The notes beneath the pieces are model-generated. The model ran no database searches and was not told where the DNA came from. It worked only from the letters and a program-made list of their open reading frames with translations. Below, piece after piece: positions 1-11,078 of a stretch of 64,000 bases of DNA. How positions within the stretch are numbered: position 1 is the first letter of the stretch; every line of letters begins with the position of its first letter. The translations under genes and the position numbers were made by a program. Origin of the DNA: Blastocatellia bacterium (lineage in GTDB: Bacteria > Acidobacteriota > Blastocatellia > UBA7656); the NCBI GenBank assembly GCA_035275065.1, contig DATENM010000014.1, positions 62,001-126,000 of the forward strand, in the 5' to 3' direction.

Positions 1-396
1 CAACTGTTCAGCAACATTCCCGACCAGCAGTTCGAGCCGAACGTCTTGATCGTCCGCATCCAACCTGACGAAGGCATCACGTTGAGGATCGGCGCCAAGA
101 TTCCCGGACAGACGACCAGGATTCGCTGGGTCAACATGGATTTCCGCTACGGCGCGTCGTTCGGCGTGTCGTCGCCGGAAGCCTATGAACGCCTGCTGCT
201 CGATTGCATTCTCGGCGATTCAACGCTCTATGCGCGCCGCGACATGACCGAGCGCGGCTGGGAGATCGTCCAGCCCATCCTCGACGCCTGGGCCGCTAAG
301 AAAGCCGGCTTCCCGAATTACCCGGCGGGCACCTGGGGGCCGAAAGAGGCCGACGAGCTGATTGAGCGCGACGGGAAAGAATGGCGGCGTCCTTGA
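1..396 (+). CDS. zwf: Glucose-6-phosphate dehydrogenase, C-terminal part (window edge)
   Basis: The reading frame is open from base 1 and encodes the last 131 residues of a glucose-6-phosphate dehydrogenase. This enzyme oxidises glucose 6-phosphate to 6-phosphogluconolactone with NADP as the first step of the oxidative pentose phosphate pathway. The residues recognised are the C-terminal beta-sheet part: NVLIVRIQPDEGI, then SSPEAYERLLLDCILGD followed by TLYARRDMTERGW, and the closing YPAGTWGPKEADELI. The catalytic N-terminal half lies before the window. The next gene, opcA, starts 51 bases downstream on the same strand, the usual zwf-opcA pairing, which strengthens the call. Nothing looks broken; it is partial only because of the window edge. 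Confidence 0.96.
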   Translation, partial: QLFSNIPDQQFEPNVLIVRIQPDEGITLRIGAKIPGQTTRIRWVNMDFRYGASFGVSSPEAYERLLLDCILGDSTLYARRDMTERGWEIVQPILDAWAAKKAGFPNYPAGTWGPKEADELIERDGKEWRRP

Positions 397-447
397 CGAT
401 TTGAAAACTTCGGCTGAAGGCTTCAAATTGTTATCGAGGGGAAACAC

Positions 448-1578
448 ATGAGTGCTACATCTACTATCAACGTCGGAGCCATCGAGAAAGAATTAACCTC
501 GCTGTGGAAGCAGGCGTCGGAAGACGAGACCGGCGGCGTCGTGCGCGCCTCGATTCTCAACCTGATCGCCTTCGTGCCCGACCCGGCAGAGATCGCCGCG
601 GTTGACGACATCGTGATAGACGTGACGGCGTCGCATCCCTGCCGCGTCATCGCGCTGGTCGCCGACCGCGCTTCTCAGGAGTCGAAGCTCACCGCCGAAG
701 TCACGTCGCGCTGCACGCTGCCGACGCCGACCTCGAAGCAGGTGTGCTGCGAGCAGGTGACGATCACCGCCAGTCAGGATCACCTGGACGAAGCGCCGAG
801 CGCCATCGTGCCGTTGCTGATCGCCGACCTGCCGGTCTACCTCTGGTGGCGCGCCGAGCCGCGCGCCGAAGACAAAGAGCTTTACGGCTGGCTCACAGAC
901 ATCGCCGACCGCGTGGTCATCGATTCGGCGAAGTTCAACGAGCCCGAAGGCGACCTGGCGAAGATGGCCGCGGTGCTGGGCGGCGGGCATCGCGGCCCTG
1001 CCCTGAGCGATATGAACTGGGCGCGGCTGACTGCCTGGCGGGCGCTGATCGCAGGCTTTTATGACGTGCCGGAGTATCGCCCGCTGCTCAAGCAGATCGA
1101 GCGCGTGACCATTGAATACGCGCCGCCGGCGGCTGACCCTGCGGCGATTTCGACGCGCGCCCTGTTGCTCGGCGGCTGGCTGGCGAGCCGCCTCGGCTGG
1201 CAGTTCAACCCGGCGGCGACGGTGCGAGAAGATGGCGCGGCGCGATTCGAGTTCAGCGCCTATGGCCGCACGGGTCAACTTGAGTTCCGGCACACCGAGC
1301 GGGCAATCGAGCCGGGCCATCTGGCGCTAGTGACCATCGCCAACGCCGATGACTGCGATAAGGCGTGCGCCTTCACCGTGCGCCGCAGCGCCGACGGCAC
1401 GCGCATCGAAACCGGCGTCACCCTGGATGAAGCGAAGCGGCCCAAGCGCGTCTTGAGTTATGAAGGGCTCGACGAAGGCGCGCTGCTGGCGCGCGAGCTT
1501 GAGATACTCGGCAACGACCGCGTCTATGAAGAAACGGTCAAGGCCGCGGGCGCGATGATTAGAAATCATGAGGTATAA
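448..1578 (+). CDS. opcA: Glucose-6-phosphate dehydrogenase assembly protein OpcA
   Basis: A 376-residue OpcA-family protein. In cyanobacteria and actinobacteria OpcA binds G6PDH and promotes its active oligomer and redox response; I infer the same role here from the adjacent zwf. Family traits visible are the N-terminal IEKELTSLWKQA helix, the segment SRASILNLIAFV-like at residues 30-42, the central LPVYLWWRAEP motif near residue 128, and DLNWARLTAWR-like DMNWARLTAWR near residue 190. The start ATG is preceded by gaggggaaacac, a good ribosome binding site. It is probably co-transcribed with zwf and perhaps with glk 100 bases further on, although a short inverted repeat lies between. Confidence 0.93.
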   Translation: MSATSTINVGAIEKELTSLWKQASEDETGGVVRASILNLIAFVPDPAEIAAVDDIVIDVTASHPCRVIALVADRASQESKLTAEVTSRCTLPTPTSKQVCCEQVTITASQDHLDEAPSAIVPLLIADLPVYLWWRAEPRAEDKELYGWLTDIADRVVIDSAKFNEPEGDLAKMAAVLGGGHRGPALSDMNWARLTAWRALIAGFYDVPEYRPLLKQIERVTIEYAPPAADPAAISTRALLLGGWLASRLGWQFNPAATVREDGAARFEFSAYGRTGQLEFRHTERAIEPGHLALVTIANADDCDKACAFTVRRSADGTRIETGVTLDEAKRPKRVLSYEGLDEGALLARELEILGNDRVYEETVKAAGAMIRNHEV

Positions 1579-1654
1579 ATGATGATGATGAGCTACCGGA
1601 GCGAGCGCCCATCACAGTAGGACTTGTCTCTTTAATTCACCAGTCATCATTTAT
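1575..1654. repeat. Inverted repeat between opcA and glk
   Basis: An 11-base arm, ataaatgatga at 1575-1585, includes the opcA stop codon. It is matched by its reverse complement tcatcatttat at 1644-1654. The arms are rich in gatga/catca triplets. It may be a weak terminator or attenuator between opcA and glk, or a decayed member of the heptad hairpin family seen elsewhere in the window. Confidence 0.45.
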
Positions 1655-1678
1655 GCTTCATCATTTTGGGGACACTGA

Positions 1679-2653
1679 ATGATCCTTGCCGGAGACATTG
1701 GCGGAACCAAAACCAATCTCGGTTTGTTTGACACAGCGGACGGCGCGCTTTCCCTCGCCGCGCAACAGAGCTACCCGAGCCGCGGTCACGTCGGACTGGA
1801 AACCATCGTCAGCAAATTCCTCGAAGACAAGACGGTGCGCATTCGCGCCGCCTGCTTTGGCGTCGCCGGCCCGATTGTTGACGAGCAGGTGGTGACGCCG
1901 AACCTGCCGTGGATCGTCAGCGCCGACGGCCTGTCGCGCGCCCTCGGGCTAGAGCGCGTGACGCTGATCAACGACCTCGAAGCGACGGCGCATGGCATTG
2001 CAGCGCTCAAGGCCGACGAATTTTTCACCCTCAACGAAGGCATCGCGACGCCGGGCAACGCGGCGCTGGTGGCCGCGGGCACGGGCATGGGCGTCGCTTC
2101 GCTCTTCTGGAACGGCTACAGGCATGTGCCCTCGGCTTCTGAAGGCGGCCACATCGATTTCGCGCCGCGCAATCCGATGGAAAGCGAGATGTTCCGCTAC
2201 ATGCTGAAGAAGTACAGCCACGTCAGCGTCGAGCGCATCGTTTCCGGGCCGGGATTGTTTAACGTTTACGAATTCCTGCGCGATTCCGGATACACGGCGG
2301 AGTCGGCAGAGGTGGCGGCGCGCTTTGCCAATGAAGACCCAAGCGGTGTGATTTCGAAAGCGGCGCTCGCCGGCACGTGCCGGATGTGCGCCAAGGCGCT
2401 CGATATGTTCGTGGCGATTTATGGCGCGTTCGCCGGCAACGTCGCGCTGGTCTTGAAAGCGACGGGCGGCGTCTTTATCGGCGGCGGCATCGCGCCGAAG
2501 ATTTTAGAGAAGCTGAAAGACGGCACTTTCATCGGCGCTTTCATGGAGAAGGGCCGCATGTCGTCGCTGGTGGCGACCATCCCTGTGCGCGTCATCCTGA
2601 ACGACAAGACGGCGCTGCTGGGGGCCGCGCGCGTCGCCGCTGAGAACCAGTAG
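1679..2653 (+). CDS. glk: Glucokinase
   Basis: A 324-residue cytoplasmic glucokinase of the Glk (bacterial hexokinase, non-ROK) family, which phosphorylates glucose with ATP. The N-terminal phosphate-binding loop LAGDIGGTKTNLGLFD is at residues 3-18. Also present are the substrate-binding stretch LINDLEATAHG with the catalytic Asp near residue 100, the AAGTGMGVASLFW segment near residue 137, and the C-terminal GVFIGGGIAPKIL adenosine-binding motif near residue 264. The length fits the family. The start ATG has ggggacactga just upstream. It follows zwf and opcA on the same strand, so this end of the window feeds glucose into the pentose phosphate route. Confidence 0.95.
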   Translation: MILAGDIGGTKTNLGLFDTADGALSLAAQQSYPSRGHVGLETIVSKFLEDKTVRIRAACFGVAGPIVDEQVVTPNLPWIVSADGLSRALGLERVTLINDLEATAHGIAALKADEFFTLNEGIATPGNAALVAAGTGMGVASLFWNGYRHVPSASEGGHIDFAPRNPMESEMFRYMLKKYSHVSVERIVSGPGLFNVYEFLRDSGYTAESAEVAARFANEDPSGVISKAALAGTCRMCAKALDMFVAIYGAFAGNVALVLKATGGVFIGGGIAPKILEKLKDGTFIGAFMEKGRMSSLVATIPVRVILNDKTALLGAARVAAENQ

Positions 2654-2877
2654 GCAGGAGGCAGGAAGCAGGAGGCAGTCCCGTAGGGACGCCATGTTTA
2701 TAGTCACCGGCGCAGGCAAGAACCCAAGCCCCGTAGGGGCGCAATGTTGACATTCCGCTCCTAACGGAGCTTGAAGAACAAGCCAACCCGTTAACTATAA
2801 ACATGGCGCTCCTAACGGAGCTTGGTAAACTGCCTCCTGCCTCCTGCTTCCTGCCTCCTTTTACTGACTACTGCCTT
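2654..2877. repeat. Nested intergenic inverted repeat with heptad arms
   Basis: The spacer between glk and the channel gene is almost entirely repetitive. Outer arms are heptad tandem repeats (gcaggag/gcaggaa at 2654-2678, and the complementary form at 2830-2859). Inside is a second inverted pair, gccatgtttatagt near 2690-2703 against actataaacatggc at 2794-2807. The unit gctcctaacggagctt occurs twice as a direct repeat (2757-2772, 2808-2823). An in-frame ATG at 2803 would extend the channel protein into this repeat; that extension is not credible as protein. It probably acts as a terminator for glk. Confidence 0.75.
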
Positions 2878-4275
2878 ATGAAAAAGCTCGCCCTACCGAT
2901 CACCGCCAGCCTGCTGCTTCTGGTCACTTATCAACTGCTGAAGTATCTCTATCCCGGCATGTCGGACATCATCTGGTTGAAGTACGTGCTGGCGGCGGCG
3001 CTCGTCGGCGTGACCATCATGTTCGTGCGCGCCATCGGCTACGTGATCTTCGATGTCGCCTTTGTCAGGCGCAAAGGCCGCGAAGCGCCCGACCTTTTGC
3101 GCGGCGTCCTGTCGCTGGTGCTCTATTCTATCGCCTTCTTTTTCATCTACAGCCGGGTGATCGAAGGCGGGCTCGGGCTCGGCATCGTCGCCACGTCAAC
3201 GGTGGTTTCGGTCGTCATCGGTCTGGCGCTGCAAGACACGCTGGGCAATTTCTTCGCCGGCATCTCCATTCACATCGAGCAACCATTCCACATCCTCGAC
3301 AGCGTGCGCATCGGCACAGAGATCGGGCGCGTCGAAGCCGTCACCTGGCGCACGACGACGATTCGCACCAACAACAACACGGTGATCATCTTCCCCAACA
3401 GCCGCGTCGCCCGCGAGCAGATCGAGATTTTCCCGTTCAACAATCTCAACCGCCGCGTGCTGCGCTTCCCCGCACCTTATGGAATCGCGCCGGAGACGGT
3501 CATCCCGCTGGTGCGCGATAGCGTGCGCGCCATGCCGAATGTCGCGCCCGAGAAAGTGCCCATCGTGCGCATCGCCGAGTTCCATGATTCGAGCATCACC
3601 TACGAAGTCCTCTACTGGATTCGCGATTACATGCTGACGCCCGACATGGACGCCAAGATACGCGAGCACATCTGGTACGCCTACCGCCGGCATGGCATCC
3701 AGATTCCCTTCCCCATCCGTCACCTGCTGATGGAGCAGATCGAGTCGAGGCCGCAGCCTACGGGCCACGACTCCGAAGACAACGAGCGATTCATCAAGTC
3801 TGTGCGTCTGTTCGAGCCGCTCACCGCCGAAGAGCGCGCCCGCATTGTTGCGGCGCTGGTCAAGCATCTGTACGCGCCCGGCGAGTTGATTCTCAGGCGC
3901 GGCGACGCCGGCGATTCGATGTTCATCATCAGTCAGGGGCGCGTCGACGTGCGCTTGCCGCAGGCCAATGGCGGCACGCAGCAAGTGGCGGTGCTTGAGC
4001 CGGGCAATTACTTTGGCGAGATGGCGCTGTTTACAGGCGAGCCGCGCACGGCGGACGTTTATGCGCTGGAAGAGGTCGAGGTATTGGAGATTCGCAAAGC
4101 GGCCATCGAGCCGCTGATGCACGACAACGCGCGATTGGCCGAAGCCATCAGCCAGCGGGTCGCCGAGCGCCAGGCCGAGCTGATCGCCCACACGCGCAAT
4201 GTCCCCGAAGAAGAGAAGCAGCAACAGAGCGCCAACATCCTCAGGCGCGTCAAGCGCTTCTTCAGTCTGAATTGA
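2878..4275 (+). CDS. MscS-family channel with C-terminal cyclic-nucleotide-binding domain
   Basis: A 465-residue inner-membrane protein. The start at 2878 (MKKLALPIT) is chosen because upstream in-frame codons lie in repetitive DNA. Membrane segments lie near residues 5-22, 35-55, 75-95 and 105-125. Then comes the MscS pore-helix and beta-domain signature, with GLALQDTLGNFFAGI near residue 137 and FPNSRVAREQI near residue 198. The C-terminal third is a CNMP-binding domain with a canonical phosphate-binding cassette, FGEMALFTGEPRTADV near residue 378, including the cassette Glu and Arg. This is the architecture of bacterial cyclic-nucleotide-gated MscS (bCNG) channels. An adenylate cyclase is encoded 7 kb away, so cAMP is the likely ligand (inference). 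Confidence 0.93.
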   Translation: MKKLALPITASLLLLVTYQLLKYLYPGMSDIIWLKYVLAAALVGVTIMFVRAIGYVIFDVAFVRRKGREAPDLLRGVLSLVLYSIAFFFIYSRVIEGGLGLGIVATSTVVSVVIGLALQDTLGNFFAGISIHIEQPFHILDSVRIGTEIGRVEAVTWRTTTIRTNNNTVIIFPNSRVAREQIEIFPFNNLNRRVLRFPAPYGIAPETVIPLVRDSVRAMPNVAPEKVPIVRIAEFHDSSITYEVLYWIRDYMLTPDMDAKIREHIWYAYRRHGIQIPFPIRHLLMEQIESRPQPTGHDSEDNERFIKSVRLFEPLTAEERARIVAALVKHLYAPGELILRRGDAGDSMFIISQGRVDVRLPQANGGTQQVAVLEPGNYFGEMALFTGEPRTADVYALEEVEVLEIRKAAIEPLMHDNARLAEAISQRVAERQAELIAHTRNVPEEEKQQQSANILRRVKRFFSLN

Positions 4276-4295
4276 CCAACCGAGGGATGACCATA

Positions 4296-4324
4296 TTGAT
4301 AGCTACGGCTGCGCTTAGTATATC
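4296..4324 (+). promoter_or_regulatory. Candidate sigma-70-type promoter for the propeller kinase
   Basis: TTGATA at 4296-4301 and TATATC at 4319-4324 are separated by 17 bases, and the start codon follows at 4349. The two boxes also lie within an inverted repeat (ccat-attgata against tatcaatcatgg), so an operator or the terminator of the channel gene could overlap. Predicted from sequence pattern only. Confidence 0.4.
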
Positions 4325-4348
4325 AATCATGGTATTGTAAGCATCCCT

Positions 4349-7365
<3,017 letters not shown>

Positions 7366-7369
<4 letters not shown>

Positions 7370-8019
7370 ATAACCCGATTCGCATTCTGATCGCCGACGA
7401 TCACCCGGTCTATCGGCAGGGCTTGCGCCAGATCATCGAGACCGATCCGCAACTCAAAGTCAGCGCCGAAGCGGCTGACGGCGAACAGGCGCTCGCCCGG
7501 TTGCAAGATACACCTGTGGACGTTGCCATGCTGGATCTGACCATGCCGCTCAAAGACGGCTTTGCCGTCGCGCGGGCGGCCAGGGAGCTACGCCTCACTG
7601 TGCCGCTCGTCTTTCTGACCATGCACAAGGACGAACATTATTTGTATGCCGCACTCGACCTGGGCGTCAAAGGCTACATCCTAAAAGACAGTTCGATCAC
7701 CGAGATCGTCAGTTGTCTGAAGGCGGTTGTCGCCGGGCAGGATTACATCAGCCCGGCGCTTTCTTCGTATCTCATCCGGCGCAGCAGCCGCGCCGCCACG
7801 CTCGCCTCAGCGAAACCCGCGCTCGAACAACTCACGCCCAGCGAACGCCGCGTCCTGAAACTGATCGCTGAAGGACAAACGAGCCGAGAGATCGCGGCTG
7901 AACTGGGCATCGGTATCCGCACCGTCGAACATCACCGCAACAACATCGCGAGCAAACTCGAACTGCACGGCAGCCATGCGCTGGTCAAGTTCGCCCTCCA
8001 GCATCAGGCAGAGCTTTGA
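7366..8019 (+). CDS. NarL/LuxR-type response regulator
   Basis: A 217-residue DNA-binding response regulator, cognate to the kinase it overlaps by four bases. The receiver domain has the acidic pair DD at residues 11-12, the phospho-acceptor Asp57 in VAMLDLTMP, a Thr in VFLTMHKDE and the conserved Lys in GYILKDSS. Residues about 150-215 are a GerE/LuxR helix-turn-helix: LTPSERRVLKLIAEGQTS followed by REIAAELGIGIRTVEHH. Its targets cannot be read from the window. The 3' end abuts a heptad-repeat hairpin that may end the transcript. Confidence 0.96.
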
Positions 8020-8117
8020 AGGGATGAGGGCGGAGGGATGAGGGATGAAGGTAGGATGCCGAAGCCTTTTCATCCCTCTGCCCTCATCCCTCTGCCCTCA
8101 TCCCTACGCCCTCATCC
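8020..8117. repeat. Heptad-repeat hairpin downstream of response regulator
   Basis: The left arm is gggatga/gggcgga heptads at 8020-8050. The right arm is seven-base units (tcatccc, tctgccc, tacgccc) at 8071-8117. The arms are mutually complementary over most of their length, and the first base follows the response-regulator stop codon. A transcription terminator role is plausible. Confidence 0.8.
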
Positions 8118-8237
8118 GTAGAACTACCCAAAAAATTCGCAGACCTACCTATAGATTTTTCGTAGAACGCTCCATTCACGCCGCCCGCCGGTTAGCGCAT
8201 ACTCCCCCCGTCAGAGAGATTCCGAACTGGCTATGAG

Positions 8238-8606
8238 ATGAAAATCATGATCGTCGAAGACAACCCGCAGATGCGCCAAATGATTCGCGAAGTCGTGGCC
8301 GACCTGGCCGAAATCGTGATCGAATGCGCGGATGGCCGGGAGGCGGTCGCGGCTTATAGGGCGCAGCAGTTCAGCGAGGACGACCGGGTGCTGATGGATT
8401 TGCAGATGCCAGGCGGCGGCGGGCTGGAGGCGACGCGGCGCATTCGGGCAGCCTTTCCTGATGCGCAAATCATCATCGTCACGCAGCATGACGATCAGCA
8501 CTGGCGCACGGCGGCAACCGAGGCGGGAGCCTGCGGCTATGTGCTCAAGGGGAACCTGCTTGAACTGCGCGAGATGCTGAAAAAGCCGCCCCAAGACACA
8601 ATTTGA
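8238..8606 (+). CDS. Stand-alone receiver (CheY-like) protein
   Basis: A 122-residue single receiver domain with no output domain. It has the acidic pocket at EDN (residues 7-9), the phospho-acceptor Asp54 in VLMDLQMPG, the switch Thr in IIIVTQHDD and the conserved Lys in GYVLKGN. Its form (ATRRIRAAFPDAQIIIV) resembles the receiver half of NarL-type regulators, so it could be a truncated relative of the upstream regulator or a phosphate sink for the same kinase. It is separated from that operon by the hairpin at 8020-8117 and may have its own promoter. No strong ribosome binding site is seen before the ATG. Confidence 0.9.
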   Translation: MKIMIVEDNPQMRQMIREVVADLAEIVIECADGREAVAAYRAQQFSEDDRVLMDLQMPGGGGLEATRRIRAAFPDAQIIIVTQHDDQHWRTAATEAGACGYVLKGNLLELREMLKKPPQDTI

Positions 8607-8736
8607 GAAGACTATTCAAATACCTGATTGACGCTGTGTGTTATGCGGCGTGAATGGGTAAAGTCGAGCTTAGTTCTAACAATGTGGTTTGTTTACCAAC
8701 GGCTCTTGTTTTAGGAGCCCTAAAAGGAGGAGCGAC

Positions 8737-10908
8737 ATGGCGGACCCTGGACTCGAACAAGTCAATGAGAACATCTCCCTGATGATGTTACACGCGCAGT
8801 CACAAATGCAGCCCGAACAGGCAAGCGCCTTCGCGGGTGCGGTAAGTCAGATACAGATGAAATATGAGGACGCGGTGAAAACATTAGCAGACAAAAACGC
8901 GTCTGCTGACAAAAAGAAATATGCGAAGGATGTCACGGACGCAATAAACAAGAACTTGCCTAACATGACCAAGGCTGTGTTGTCAGCGGCCTCGGCCTTC
9001 AAGTCCGGCGATTACATCAACGGCAGTGCCGCGATCATGGACATTTGCGCCTCCGGGGCGCAGATGCTCGGCAGCTTGTCTGCGGCGGCCGGCCCTTATG
9101 GTGCGGTGTTCGGGGCAATCTTCACCATAGTCGGTCAGCTCCTGACCTACTTTGGGCCGAAACAACCCTCTTTGAAGGATCAGATTATAGAGGCGATAAG
9201 AGGCATGGACGCAGATAAGAGGCTCCAGCACACCAAGGCGGATGGCGATGCCGTCGAGGAATATACGACTACGATCTACAGGCTGAAATCCTTATTGCCC
9301 AAACATCTGAACCTGCCTCTTAAGAAAGAATCGGACCTCTCGGATTTCAGGACATATCTCAAAGATGACCTGATATCAATTAGGGCAGCCTTTGATAAAG
9401 TCTCCGCGCTCTATAAAAAGTGGGAGACAGCAGAATGGCTAAAGGACGAGAAAACCCAGGATCTGGAAAAATGGCCGGAGATCTTAGGGGTTTTCTGCCG
9501 GACATATTCCGATTCGCTAGTTGCCAATATGGCGCTAGCTTCCATGGCCAACAAGCAGTTGTTGGATCAACGGTTAGAAGATACCTCTAGCAGTAACCCT
9601 ATCTACGAACAGCACAGGCACGACTTTGACAAAATCAACGATTTGTTGATTGATCTGAGGGCCATCGTGCTCGCACTTCCCGAGGTATGGGACGATGGTA
9701 ACGACATGATGCGGCAATTTCTTCAGAAGGTCAGGCCGGTAGCTCAGGACCGGGGGCTGTTCGTCATTCTTGGCAACGATCAGAACCTATATGCTGCCAC
9801 CGGGAGAAAGGGGATTCAGTCTGACACGTGGAAGCCTCTACCGATAGGGTACGGCAATCGTGGTCGCAGGTTCTCAATCACCGTTCCCAAGGAAGATGCG
9901 GGCTCACTTAAGCCAGAGTACCACGTCTTTTTTTGTCAGAAATGGATTGCTTCAGACAACGGCGACGTCGAGCACGGAAGGATTAAGCCGTCCTCTCTAG
10001 AAATTTCTGGTCAGGGCATGATCACCGGCGATCAGTATTCCGACGTCTGGGCGCTCCCGTCCCCTCGCGGTGGGGGAGCCAGCTTCGTTTACGCCGCACA
10101 CAATGGTGGGGCCGATGGCAATGTGAAGCTTTTTGAGATGGACGCGAGAAACCAATTGACGGATGGGAACTGGCAGCCTGCTACCAAATCCGGGGTGGTG
10201 AATGTTCGAGCTGTAACCCATCCGCCAGCAACATTATCCGATGATCCTGACAAAGATGGGATGCCGCCGGGGTCTTTACTGTTGGGAGGTGTCAACCACT
10301 ACAATTCCATCGTCTACGGAGCACTTGGCTCTTCATCTGAGATTTACGTTGACCAATCAAACACGCGTTGCTACGTGCCGTCTCCATGGGCGACTTACAG
10401 CGGAATAGATGTTGATCCGTACTACCTGTGGGTATTCAGACCGCAGGGTTTCGCGTGTGCCACGCACGCCTCGGTAATAAGCTGCATACTAGGTAAACGT
10501 CAGACTCCCAGGTGGATGGAATACTCCCCCACTGAACTCTTGGGAGATCAGTCTAATCAGGGCAACGGAAACTTTTGGTTGGTGAATGGTCAGGAAACAA
10601 AGCCTAGGCCTCCTCTGGTAGGGCTGACCTCTTTGTCCCCGTGCCAAGATGGAACCCTTTTCGCCAACATCTTTACACGAACTGTTAGTCGGTATAGCAC
10701 CGGAGACCATTGGGTATTTGCGGCGACGGATAGTCCTGCCATGTATACTGCGGTTTACAGCATCGATCTTAAAGAAGGGAGGATCAATGTCGATCCCTGG
10801 GTGAAAACTGGAGGCCATGGGCCTCAGAGCCAAAAGATGCCGATTCCGTGCTGGTCACTGTTTGAGAGTTTGAACGCAGATCTGCAACAAAAACTGAAGA
10901 CGCAATAG
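8737..10908 (+). CDS. Large protein of unknown function; pore-forming-toxin-like N-terminus, beta-rich C-terminus
   Basis: A 723-residue protein I do not recognise with certainty. The start at 8737 is chosen for its perfect aaggagg six bases upstream. Residues 1-90 and 145-330 look alpha-helical. Residues about 93-140 form a long non-polar stretch, with AIMDICASGAQMLGSLS followed by GPYGAVFGAIFTIVGQLLTYFG, without a signal peptide. That pattern recalls helical bundles of alpha-pore-forming toxins (Cry N-domain-like). Residues about 345-710 are Trp-, Gly- and Asp-rich, with repeats such as SDTWKPLPIG and DGNWQPATKSG, suggesting a beta-propeller or lectin-like domain. The gene is clearly less GC-rich than its neighbours and uses AGG, AGA, ATA and TTA codons, a sign of transfer. 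No immunity gene or secretion gene adjoins it. Confidence 0.6.
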   Translation: MADPGLEQVNENISLMMLHAQSQMQPEQASAFAGAVSQIQMKYEDAVKTLADKNASADKKKYAKDVTDAINKNLPNMTKAVLSAASAFKSGDYINGSAAIMDICASGAQMLGSLSAAAGPYGAVFGAIFTIVGQLLTYFGPKQPSLKDQIIEAIRGMDADKRLQHTKADGDAVEEYTTTIYRLKSLLPKHLNLPLKKESDLSDFRTYLKDDLISIRAAFDKVSALYKKWETAEWLKDEKTQDLEKWPEILGVFCRTYSDSLVANMALASMANKQLLDQRLEDTSSSNPIYEQHRHDFDKINDLLIDLRAIVLALPEVWDDGNDMMRQFLQKVRPVAQDRGLFVILGNDQNLYAATGRKGIQSDTWKPLPIGYGNRGRRFSITVPKEDAGSLKPEYHVFFCQKWIASDNGDVEHGRIKPSSLEISGQGMITGDQYSDVWALPSPRGGGASFVYAAHNGGADGNVKLFEMDARNQLTDGNWQPATKSGVVNVRAVTHPPATLSDDPDKDGMPPGSLLLGGVNHYNSIVYGALGSSSEIYVDQSNTRCYVPSPWATYSGIDVDPYYLWVFRPQGFACATHASVISCILGKRQTPRWMEYSPTELLGDQSNQGNGNFWLVNGQETKPRPPLVGLTSLSPCQDGTLFANIFTRTVSRYSTGDHWVFAATDSPAMYTAVYSIDLKEGRINVDPWVKTGGHGPQSQKMPIPCWSLFESLNADLQQKLKTQ

Positions 10909-10956
10909 AAGACGTGAGCAGCTCTAACATTCCTCAAGCTGCGGCAGTAGACTAAA

Positions 10957-10994
10957 GCGTTAGAGCCTGGGGCGTATGCTCCAGGCTCTAACGC
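10957..10994. terminator. Perfect 14-bp hairpin between convergent genes
   Basis: gcgttagagcctgg at 10957-10970 pairs perfectly with ccaggctctaacgc at 10981-10994 across a 10-base loop. It lies between the convergent stop codons of the toxin-like gene (10908) and the cyclase gene (11079). There is no clear T-run on either strand, so it would be a strong-stem terminator or transcript-end stabiliser. Confidence 0.65.
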
Positions 10995-11078
10995 CACCCT
11001 TCGCCCAATTCCGATGGCGCCGAGCCGATGTGCTTGGCCAACTCCGAAAAAAGGATACCGCCCGCCGCTCAAACCTCG

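Noticed and set aside
2803..2877. In-frame N-terminal extension of the channel protein
   Set aside because: It is translated repeat DNA (outer hairpin arm); the ATG at 2878 starts a normal MscS N-terminus.
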